Positions 56,007-64,000 of a stretch of 64,000 bases of DNA are shown one piece after another. This DNA comes from Rhizobiaceae bacterium (GTDB lineage: Bacteria > Pseudomonadota > Alphaproteobacteria > Rhizobiales > Rhizobiaceae). The notes beneath the pieces were generated by a model. That model searched no databases and was not told the DNA's origin. It saw only the letters and a list, made by a program, of their open reading frames with translations. The stretch covers positions 248,001-312,000 of the forward strand of contig JAHBYU010000002.1 in assembly GCA_019635775.1 (NCBI GenBank), read 5' to 3'. How positions within the stretch are numbered: the first letter of the stretch is position 1; every line of letters starts with the position of its first letter. A program made the translations under genes and the position numbers.

Positions 56007-56243
56007 TCAGCCTGCGGAGCCGTCGTCAGACTCGCTGGAATCGTCGTCGTCGCTGTCGTCCGCATAGGGCGACGCGCTGGGGAAGCAATTGACAGACCAT
56101 CCCGCGGGCGCCGTCTCCTTCTGATACTCCGCGATGGCGGATTTGCATTCCTCTCGCGTGTCGAAGAAGTCGGGCATTGTGACGAGGCCGCCCTGTGGGC
56201 CGGAAACGACAAGATACCAAACGACGGCAAGGGTGGGCGACAT
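56007..56243 (-). CDS. small protein with acidic tail, unknown function
   Basis: A 78-residue protein, MSPTLAVVWYLVVSGPQGG at its start, then MPDFFDTREECKSAIAEYQK and WSVNCFPS before a very acidic Asp/Ser tail. The pattern of two Cys and FDTREEC is seen in small hypothetical proteins of rhizobia. The first 15 residues are hydrophobic but too short for a clear membrane anchor. The start at 56243 is preferred; an earlier ATG at 56321 is open. It is divergent from the HAD gene. Confidence 0.55.
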   Translation of the reverse strand: MSPTLAVVWYLVVSGPQGGLVTMPDFFDTREECKSAIAEYQKETAPAGWSVNCFPSASPYADDSDDDDSSESDDGSAG

Positions 56244-56400
56244 GGGTTTCCTCGTGGGGCTGTGCGGGCAGTCCGACGCAGCCAGTTGGTCGGGCTTGCC
56301 TCGAACGGAAACGTCCATCATATCACAGCCGCATTGTCGCGAAAGCTGCCCGCCTGCCTTGGGACGCCGTGCCGGTACGACAGGTCACGGAGGACGGGAC

Positions 56401-57108
56401 ATGAAGACGAACCTCACAACCATCGGCTTTGATGCCGACGACACGCTCTGGCAGAACGAGCAATTCTATCAGATCACGCAGTCGCGCTTCCTCGCCATGC
56501 TGAAGGACCATGCAGATCCGCAGGAGCTTCCCGACCGGCTGCTGGCGGTCATGATGCGCAACATAAAGACCTATGGGTTCGGCATCAAAAGCTTCACCCT
56601 TTCCATGGTCGAAACTGCGATCGAGGTAACTGACGGCAGAGCGCCCGCGTCGGTTATCGCCGAAATCCTGGCTGCCGGCCGCGAGATGGCGGAACACCCC
56701 GTCGAGACCTTGCCGCACGCCCGCGAAACGCTGGAGGCTCTGGCCGGAAAATACCGTCTCGTGCTGATTACCAAAGGCGACCTGTTCGACCAGGAGCGCA
56801 AGATCGCCCAATCGGGGCTCGGCGAACTGTTTCAGGCCGTGGAGATCGTCAGGGACAAGAACCGCGCGACCTATGAGCGGATATTCACCCGTCACGGCGA
56901 CGGGCCGGCCAACAGCATGATGATCGGCAATTCGCTGAAATCCGATGTGCTTCCGGCCATCGCGGCGGGAAGCTGGGGGGTCTATGTCCCGCACGACCTG
57001 ACATGGGCGTACGAACATGCAGAAGCGCCTGACGGCGAGCCGCGCTTCCGAGAGGTGGCCGACCTTGGAAAGATCGTTCCGCTGATTGACGAAATCGAGG
57101 GCGGGTGA
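56401..57108 (+). CDS. HAD-family hydrolase
   Basis: A 235-residue phosphatase-like enzyme with motif I FDADDTLWQ at about residues 9-17, VLITKGDLFDQERKIAQSGL around motif II, and MMIGNSLKSDVLPAIAAG carrying motifs III/IV. A helical cap lies between. The DADDT nucleophile loop is normal. The substrate is unknown; likely a small phosphorylated metabolite. A GGAGGACGGG element immediately precedes the ATG. It is convergent with the SDR gene. Confidence 0.9.
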   Translation: MKTNLTTIGFDADDTLWQNEQFYQITQSRFLAMLKDHADPQELPDRLLAVMMRNIKTYGFGIKSFTLSMVETAIEVTDGRAPASVIAEILAAGREMAEHPVETLPHARETLEALAGKYRLVLITKGDLFDQERKIAQSGLGELFQAVEIVRDKNRATYERIFTRHGDGPANSMMIGNSLKSDVLPAIAAGSWGVYVPHDLTWAYEHAEAPDGEPRFREVADLGKIVPLIDEIEGG

Positions 57109-57121
57109 GGCTGCCGCCCGC

Positions 57122-57883
57122 CTATTCGGGAAGGCGGTAGGACAGGAAGCGCTGGGTCTTTGCCTGGTAGATCTTGCCGGTTTCCGTCAGCTTAGGATCG
57201 ACAAGCGGCATGATGTGCGCCGCCGTCTCGGACGGGTGGGGCACGGTTTCAGGGTTCTCGCCAGGCATGGCCTGCGCCCGCATGGCGGTGCGTGTGCGAC
57301 CCGGATCGAAGGCGTTGACGCGAAGTGGCATGTTGACCGTTTCCTCCGCCCACGAACGCATCAGAGCCTCCGCCGCCGCCTTTGACGCGGCGTAGGGCGC
57401 CCAGAAGGCGCGCGGCGCGTTGGCAAGGCTCGACGTCACAATGGCGGCGCGTCCGGCATCGGACAGGCGCAGCAGCGGATCGACCGAGCGGATCAACCGC
57501 CATGTGCTCGTCACGTTGACGGTCATGACCTTCTCGAAGGTCTTCGCCTCGACATGGCCGATCGGCGATATCACCCCGAGGACCGCGGCGTTAATCACCA
57601 GCATGTCGAGCTTGCCCCAGCGGTCGTTGATCGCGCCCCCCAGCCGGTCGAGCCCGGCCATGTCGGTGATGTCGAGCGGAACGAGCGTGGCCTCGCCCTT
57701 GCCGCTCTTGCGGCGCTCGGACTTGATCTCGTCGTCCAGTTCCTCGAGACCGCCAACCGTGCGTGCAACGGCAATGACATGCGCGCCGGCAGACGCCAGC
57801 CGCCTAGCGACGAAATAGCCGATGCCGCGCGACGCGCCGGTGACAAGTGCGATGCGGCCGCTGAGGTCCGGGGTAGGCGTCAT
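57122..57883 (-). CDS. short-chain dehydrogenase/reductase
   Basis: A 253-residue NAD(P)-dependent oxidoreductase with the cofactor loop LVTGASRGIG (residues about 13-22), INAAVLG, the catalytic Ser in TSSLANAPRAFWA and the YAASK motif that carries Tyr and Lys, and DPGRTRTAM after it. The cofactor loop favours NADP or NAD without certainty. Substrate unknown. SDR genes at this position next to purF are common in rhizobia. The start at 57883 is the usual family N-terminus; seven more residues upstream are open. Confidence 0.9.
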   Translation of the reverse strand: MTPTPDLSGRIALVTGASRGIGYFVARRLASAGAHVIAVARTVGGLEELDDEIKSERRKSGKGEATLVPLDITDMAGLDRLGGAINDRWGKLDMLVINAAVLGVISPIGHVEAKTFEKVMTVNVTSTWRLIRSVDPLLRLSDAGRAAIVTSSLANAPRAFWAPYAASKAAAEALMRSWAEETVNMPLRVNAFDPGRTRTAMRAQAMPGENPETVPHPSETAAHIMPLVDPKLTETGKIYQAKTQRFLSYRLPE

Positions 57884-58032
57884 CTTTTCTTCCATTCTGG
57901 CCAAGCTGAAGTCCGCCCCAGATAGGACGAATTCGCCCGGCGGGAAACCCCGCTGGAAATTCTCCTGCGAGCGATGTCGGGACCGACACAGCCGGAACGT
58001 CCTCGAACAAATGCCATCAACAGGAGAAAACG

Positions 58033-58434
58033 ATGGGCAAAACTGCGGCGATCCTGCTGGCGCGTTTGATCTTTGCGGGCCTCTTCATCATGGCGGCCGC
58101 GTTCAAATTCATGGGAATGGCGGATACGGCCAGCTATATTGCCGCAGCAGGCTTTCCATTTCCGCTTTTCCTGGCCTGGATTGCAGCATTCTTCGAAGTG
58201 GCGCTCGCCCTGGCCTTCCTGACCGGAGTCTGCTTTTCGGAGGCGGCGCTGCTCGCGGGAATATACGTGGTTTTCCTGGCCTTCGCGTTCCACGGACCTG
58301 CGCGCTGGGAAGGCAACCAGTCGGAATTCGGCTTCTTCGTCGACCACTTCACGTTCCTTGCCGGCCTTCTATATGCGGCCGTGCACGGACCCGGAACGAG
58401 GTTCGCGGTGGACAAGGGTTTCATCTGGCGGTGA
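58033..58434 (+). CDS. DoxX-family membrane protein
   Basis: A 133-residue protein with four transmembrane segments. ILLARLIFAGLFIMAAAFKF starts the DoxX domain; a second helix AWIAAFFEVALALAFLTG contains the family Glu, and a later helix has VVFLAFAFHGPARW. DoxX relatives are linked to redox or sulfur metabolism and to quinone pools, but most are uncharacterised. A CAGGAGAAAA ribosome binding site precedes the ATG. It is divergent from the SDR gene. Confidence 0.88.
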   Translation: MGKTAAILLARLIFAGLFIMAAAFKFMGMADTASYIAAAGFPFPLFLAWIAAFFEVALALAFLTGVCFSEAALLAGIYVVFLAFAFHGPARWEGNQSEFGFFVDHFTFLAGLLYAAVHGPGTRFAVDKGFIWR

Positions 58435-58476
58435 CATCGGGATGCGTTATCCCGATGCGGGGCAAAAGCTTGCTTG

Positions 58477-59934
<1,458 letters not shown>

Positions 59935-60036
59935 CGGGTGCACTCGCGTCTGAAAATGAACATATAGGGCAGCGCAGCATGTTGCGCTACCTTTATGCGT
60001 TCACAGGCTTATTACCCGCCTAACGCGGCCTGTGGA

Positions 60037-60708
60037 TTATTCGGCCGGAGGCGCGGAGTCGTCCAAAGGTTCGCCGGGTAGTTCCTCCGACTGGCCCTCC
60101 TCTGGCGCTACTATCGGGCCTTCGCCCCCGGCGCCCGTCTGGGGAGCCTCTGTCTGCGGCGCTGCTGGCGGCGGTTCGGGAGCCGGCTGTTCCGGCTGGC
60201 CGGGCTGGAGCCGCTTGAGCAGGGAGTTTTCCGGATCGTCCGGCAGCAGGCCCTCGATCGTTGCCCCGATTTTTTCCAGCATGGGCAGCGACTTGGCTTC
60301 GGTGATCCAGGTCGGCTTGTTCGCTCCGGCAAGCCAGTTGAAGAACAACAGCCCGACAGCCACGACAAGGATGCCGCGCGCCGCGCCGTAGAGGAAGCCG
60401 AGCGTGCGGTCGAGTGCGCCGACCCGTGAATCGATGATCCAGTCGGCGATCTTCATGGTGATGATCGTCACGACAATAAGCGCGATCACGAAGACAATGC
60501 CGGCGGCTGCCACCATCGCGATCTGCTTGTTGTCGATATACGGCTCCACATAGGGCAGAACCATCGGATAGAAGAAATACGCCGCTGCGGCAGCCGCGAT
60601 CCAGGACGCGATGGACAGGATTTCGCGCGACAGGCCGCGCACCATCGCGAGCATCGCCGAAACCAGCGTGAAGCCGACGAGAATTCCGTCAAGCAGCGTA
60701 ATCGGCAT
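60037..60708 (-). CDS. cvpA: CvpA-family membrane protein
   Basis: A 223-residue protein with four transmembrane segments in the first 125 residues: LLDGILVGFTLVSAMLAMVR, LSIASWIAAAAAAYFFYPM, AMVAAAGIVFVIALIVVTIIT and RGILVVAVGLLFFNWLAG. This is the CvpA layout, first described for colicin V production in Escherichia coli; the physiological role is unclear. The C-terminal ~70 residues are Pro/Glu/Gln-rich and probably disordered. It is transcribed in the same direction as purF and radA. Confidence 0.9.
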   Translation of the reverse strand: MPITLLDGILVGFTLVSAMLAMVRGLSREILSIASWIAAAAAAYFFYPMVLPYVEPYIDNKQIAMVAAAGIVFVIALIVVTIITMKIADWIIDSRVGALDRTLGFLYGAARGILVVAVGLLFFNWLAGANKPTWITEAKSLPMLEKIGATIEGLLPDDPENSLLKRLQPGQPEQPAPEPPPAAPQTEAPQTGAGGEGPIVAPEEGQSEELPGEPLDDSAPPAE

Positions 60709-60738
60709 GGTGCGGTCCCACTTCCTGTAACACTGGCC

Positions 60739-62157
60739 TCAGGCGACATCCTCGTCGCCGTTGCGCCCAGAGTCCCCTTTCAAAGACCCGGCAATACGAA
60801 TCACGAGGTCCGTCAGCGTCGTCGGCTGGAAGGCGTTTCCACCCATCGCGCCTGTCGGTTCCTCGCTCCCCTGCGGCAGAACCGCTTGCCCGAACCCCAG
60901 CTTCTCGGCTTCCTTGAGGCGTTGCTGCGCATGCGCAACAGGCCTGATGGCCCCCGAAAGGCTGACTTCGCCGAAATAGACGCAATCCGCGGGCAGAGCA
61001 AGACCGGTCAGCGACGACACAAGCGCCGCCGCGACCGCCAGATCGGCGGCAGGTTCGGAAATGCGATAGCCGCCTGCGACGTTGAGATAGACGTCGTGCT
61101 GGCCAAAGCGGACCCCGCAATGCGCTTCCAGCACGGCAAGGACCATCGCAAGGCGTGGCTGGTCCCAGCCAACCACCGCGCGGCGCGGCGTTCCGAGCGA
61201 GGAGGGCGCAACGAGCGCCTGAATCTCCACCAGCACCGGCCGTGTGCCCTCCATGCCGGCAAAGACGGCCGCGCCGGGCGCCTTGGCGTGACGCTCGCCG
61301 AGGAAAAGCTCGGAGGGATTGGAGACCTCGCGCAGGCCCTTGTCGGACATCTCGAAGACGCCGATCTCGTCGGTCGGCCCGAAACGATTCTTGACCGCGC
61401 GCAGGATGCGGAAGTGGTGTCCCCCTTCGCCTTCGAAATAGAGCACGGCGTCGACCATATGCTCGACCACGCGCGGCCCGGCGATCTGGCCTTCCTTGGT
61501 GACATGGCCGACCAGCACGACGGCAGAGCCTGTGGATTTGGCATAGCGGATTACGCTTTGCGCCGCAGCGCGCACCTGCGTAACGGTACCGGGCGCCGAA
61601 TCGGCAAGGTCCGTCCACAGCGTCTGGATGGAATCGAGGATGACGAGATCGGGGCGTTTGCCTTCGCTCAACGTGGCCAGGATATCCTCGACATTGGTTT
61701 CGGCGGCCAGTTCGACAGGAGCAGACGCCGCGCCCAGCCGCTGCGCGCGCAGGCGGACCTGCGCCACTGCTTCCTCACCGGAGACATAGACGATGCGGTG
61801 ACCCTTGGACGCAAGGGCCGCAGCCGCCTGCATGAGAAGTGTGGACTTGCCGATGCCGGGATCGCCGCCGACCAGCACAGCCGAGCCGCGCACGAAACCG
61901 CCCCCGGTCGCGCGGTCGAGTTCAGCGATGCCCGCCGGAATGCGCGGCGCATCCTCGATCTCGCCCGCCAGCGACGTCAGCGCGACGATCCGCCCCTTGC
62001 GGGGACTGCGCAGCGCCTGCGGCCCACCGCCGATGCCGCCGGCATTGTTCTCCTCGACGATGGTGTTCCATTCGCCGCAGGCGTCACACTTGCCCGACCA
62101 GCGCGAGGTGACGTTGCCGCAGGACTGGCAGATGAACTGCGTGCGCGCCTTAGCCAT
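60739..62157 (-). CDS. radA: DNA repair protein RadA
   Basis: A 472-residue RecA-like recombination protein that aids branch migration and repair. The N-terminal C4 zinc finger (CQSCGNVTSRWSGKCDACGEW), Walker A GDPGIGKST, the RadA-specific KNRFG motif at KNRFGPTDEIG and a C-terminal Lon-protease-like domain (AGGYRISEPAADLAVAAALVSSL) are in order. The start at 62157 is the family standard; an upstream extension to 62244 is open. It lies between cvpA and dnaB on the same strand. Confidence 0.96.
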   Translation of the reverse strand: MAKARTQFICQSCGNVTSRWSGKCDACGEWNTIVEENNAGGIGGGPQALRSPRKGRIVALTSLAGEIEDAPRIPAGIAELDRATGGGFVRGSAVLVGGDPGIGKSTLLMQAAAALASKGHRIVYVSGEEAVAQVRLRAQRLGAASAPVELAAETNVEDILATLSEGKRPDLVILDSIQTLWTDLADSAPGTVTQVRAAAQSVIRYAKSTGSAVVLVGHVTKEGQIAGPRVVEHMVDAVLYFEGEGGHHFRILRAVKNRFGPTDEIGVFEMSDKGLREVSNPSELFLGERHAKAPGAAVFAGMEGTRPVLVEIQALVAPSSLGTPRRAVVGWDQPRLAMVLAVLEAHCGVRFGQHDVYLNVAGGYRISEPAADLAVAAALVSSLTGLALPADCVYFGEVSLSGAIRPVAHAQQRLKEAEKLGFGQAVLPQGSEEPTGAMGGNAFQPTTLTDLVIRIAGSLKGDSGRNGDEDVA

Positions 62158-62282
62158 GCCGGCCCGCGCGGCGGTCGTTCGGAGAATAGGCGGAGGCAGC
62201 ACGTGAGCATGGCTGCCTCCGCCCGGACCCGCTTCGCGGGCCAACCCTTCCTGACGAGGGGAGGGTTTTTCGTGCCGCCGGC

Positions 62283-63776
62283 CTATTCATACCGTTCCGG
62301 CAGGTGGTCACCTTCGGCGAGATCGGAGAAGCGGGTGAATTCGCCCTGGAAGGCGAGGCCGACGGTGCCCGTAGGTCCATGACGCTGCTTGGCGATGATG
62401 ACCTCGGCCTTGCCGCGCGCGTCGTTCATCTCGCCTTCCCACTTGATGTATTCGTCGGTGCCGGGCTTCGGCTCCTTGTTCTTGAGGTAGTATTCCTCGC
62501 GATAGACGAAGAGCACCACGTCGGCGTCCTGCTCGATCGAGCCCGACTCGCGAAGGTCGGAGAGCTGGGGCCGCTTGTCGTCGCGGCTTTCCACCTGACG
62601 GGAGAGCTGGGATAGCGCGATGATCGGCACACCGAGTTCCTTGGCGAGCGCCTTGAGGCCGGTGGTAATCTCGGTGATTTCCTGCACGCGGTTCTGCGAC
62701 GCGCGCGCGCTGGATCCCTGCATTAGCTGGATGTAGTCGATCACCAGAACATCCAGCCCCCGCTGGCGCTTCAGCCGCCGTGCGCGCGCGGCAAGCTGGG
62801 CGATGGAAATACCGCCGGTCTGGTCGATGTAGAGGGGAATCTTCTGCATCATCTGAGAACAGGCGACGAGCTTCTCGAAATCCGTCTCGGTAATCTCGCC
62901 GCGCCTGATCTTGGACGACGGGATTTCCGTCTGTTCAGAGATAATACGGGTGGCGAGCTGTTCGGACGACATTTCGAGCGAGAAGAAGCCGATCACGCCG
63001 CCATTGGCCGCCTTGAAGGATCCGTCGGCCTGTTGTGCCGGCTCATAGGCATTGGCGATGTTGAAGGCTATGTTTGTCGCAAGCGAAGTCTTGCCCATGC
63101 CGGGGCGTCCCGCAAGCACGATAAGGTCGGACGGCTGCAGCCCGCCCATGCGACGATCAAGGTCGCGCAGCCCCGTCGCGATACCCGAAAGGTGCCCGTC
63201 GCGCATGAACGCGGCGTTCGCCATGTCGACAGCGGTTTTCACGGCGTCGGTGAAGCTCTCGAAGCCGCCGTCATAGCGGCCGGTTTCCGCCAGTTCGAAC
63301 AGCCGGCGCTCGGCGTCCTCGATCTGGTCGGACGGACTCATGTCGACCGGCGCGTCGTAGGCGATGTTGACCATGTCCTCGCCGACCGTGATCAGCGCGC
63401 GGCGCGTGGCCAGGTCGTAAATCGCGCGGCCATAGTCGGCGGCGTTGATGACGGTGACCGCTTCAGCCGCGAGGCGGGCGAGATAGTGGGCGACGGTCAT
63501 GTCGCCGACCTTCTCGTCCGCAGGCAGGAATGTCTTGATGGTCACCGGATTGGCCATCTTGCCCATGCGGATCAACTCGGCGGAAACCTCGAAGATCTTG
63601 CGGTGCAGAGGCTCGTAGAAATGCGAGGCCTTGAGGAAGTCGGAAACGCGGTAGAATGCGTCATTGTTGACGAGGATGGCGCCCAGCAGCGCCTGCTCCG
63701 CCTCAATGTTGTTCGGCGCCTCGCGGTAGAGCGGTGCCTCCGCCACGGGGAATTTGCGCGCTGCCTCTGCCATCAT
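62283..63776 (-). CDS. dnaB: replicative DNA helicase DnaB
   Basis: A 497-residue hexameric fork helicase. The N-terminal domain starts PNNIEAEQALLGAILVNNDAFYRV. The RecA-like ATPase has Walker A GRPGMGKTS, Walker B-like VLVIDYIQLM and the later LSQLSRQVE segment. No intein is present. Start MMAEAARKF is taken at 63776; an upstream extension to 63830 is open. radA follows on the same strand, across about 125 bases. A LexA-type site lies 160 bases upstream, though whether it serves this gene is unknown. Confidence 0.96.
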   Translation of the reverse strand: MMAEAARKFPVAEAPLYREAPNNIEAEQALLGAILVNNDAFYRVSDFLKASHFYEPLHRKIFEVSAELIRMGKMANPVTIKTFLPADEKVGDMTVAHYLARLAAEAVTVINAADYGRAIYDLATRRALITVGEDMVNIAYDAPVDMSPSDQIEDAERRLFELAETGRYDGGFESFTDAVKTAVDMANAAFMRDGHLSGIATGLRDLDRRMGGLQPSDLIVLAGRPGMGKTSLATNIAFNIANAYEPAQQADGSFKAANGGVIGFFSLEMSSEQLATRIISEQTEIPSSKIRRGEITETDFEKLVACSQMMQKIPLYIDQTGGISIAQLAARARRLKRQRGLDVLVIDYIQLMQGSSARASQNRVQEITEITTGLKALAKELGVPIIALSQLSRQVESRDDKRPQLSDLRESGSIEQDADVVLFVYREEYYLKNKEPKPGTDEYIKWEGEMNDARGKAEVIIAKQRHGPTGTVGLAFQGEFTRFSDLAEGDHLPERYE

Positions 63777-64000
63777 TTCCTGTCCCTGACCCGACCCATG
63801 CCGTATCAGAGTCGCCCGCCGAAACAGCAACCTCTTCGACGTGGTTACCGCTGTTCACAGCAGTTCACAGGCCGGGCGGTCGCGGCGGAGAAACCGGGTT
63901 GACTCGAATCGAGCGTTAGAGCTTATCGCCAATTTTGAACAAAACAAGAACAAATTCGCATGCGCGAAGATGCCGGATGGCCGGGCCTCGATTGCCAACC
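63777..64000. other. intergenic region at the right window edge
   Basis: No gene is seen. It holds the region upstream of dnaB, a LexA-type direct repeat, and probably the promoter or end of a gene beyond the edge. Confidence 0.5.
63937..63951. promoter_or_regulatory. LexA-type SOS box
   Basis: GAAC-AAAACAA-GAAC, which on the minus strand reads GTTC-TTGTTTT-GTTC. This is exactly the GTTC-N7-GTTC direct repeat bound by LexA in alphaproteobacteria. It lies 160 bases upstream of dnaB and may serve dnaB or a gene beyond the window. Confidence 0.6.

Noticed and set aside
62243-62270. hairpin followed by T residues between dnaB and radA
   Set aside because: The T-run is on the plus strand while both genes are on the minus strand, and one stem position mismatches; likely a repeat remnant.

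Overview
The window is a high-GC alphaproteobacterial chromosome segment, most likely from the Hyphomicrobiales (Rhizobiales), near Mesorhizobium and other Phyllobacteriaceae. This is inferred from the gene content and local orders: carA divergent from a GatB/YqeY gene, dnaG-rpoD, cvpA-purF-SDR, radA next to dnaB, psd-pssA, and DUF982, HlyU and RcnB-type proteins. A GTTC-N7-GTTC LexA-type site and GANTC clusters also fit this class. No tRNA, rRNA, CRISPR array or intact insertion sequence was seen.

Layout. 0-7 kb: housekeeping and metabolic genes (alkylation-repair-like fragment, dut, an isocitrate-lyase/PEP-mutase-like enzyme, an EI24/CysZ-like membrane protein, an adenosine-kinase-like PfkB kinase, a hydantoinase/oxoprolinase-like protein, and a BacA/YddA-type ABC permease that lacks its ATPase half). 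7-10 kb: a repeat-rich non-coding stretch, a RelE/ParE-type toxin-antitoxin pair, a GAP-family membrane protein, a small charged protein and a rhodanese. 10-28 kb: carB and carA enclose an accessory block. It holds a type ISP-like restriction/methylation protein whose methylase catalytic motif IV is missing and whose frame contains a palindromic repeat, and a four-gene run of exported hydrolases (trypsin-like protease, caspase-TPR protein, lipase-like hydrolase, DUF900 hydrolase). A YpfJ-type zinc peptidase and an SH3-domain protein follow.

28-44 kb: GatB/YqeY, an Na+/H+ antiporter, an aldo/keto reductase, an MFS transporter, an Na/Pi cotransporter, an RcnB-like protein, dnaG, rpoD, a methyltransferase-like protein, a DCC protein, YjbQ, HlyU, a divergent TetR/VOC pair with two clear operators, an SRPBCC protein and a LOG-family protein. 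44-49 kb: an Ala/Pro-rich LysM protein, followed by a tandem duplication that left a headless LysM fragment and two diverged copies of a lipoprotein-like gene. 49-64 kb: an ArsR regulator with a near-perfect palindrome over its start codon, an Atm1-like ABC exporter, YciI, the phospholipid genes psd, pssA and an aas-like acyltransferase/synthetase, a HAD hydrolase, an SDR, DoxX, purF, cvpA, radA and dnaB.

How the parts relate. The core genes cover nucleotide synthesis (carA, carB, purF, dut, adenosine kinase), replication and repair (dnaG, dnaB, radA), transcription (rpoD) and phosphatidylethanolamine synthesis (pssA, psd). The most notable unit is the exported caspase/trypsin/lipase/hydrolase operon at 17.4-24.6 kb. 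Its co-direction, signal peptides and apparent zymogen protease suggest a proteolytic cascade in the cell envelope; that function is inference. Start codons were chosen by conserved domain starts, signal peptides and ribosome binding sites, and several differ from the longest possible reading frame.
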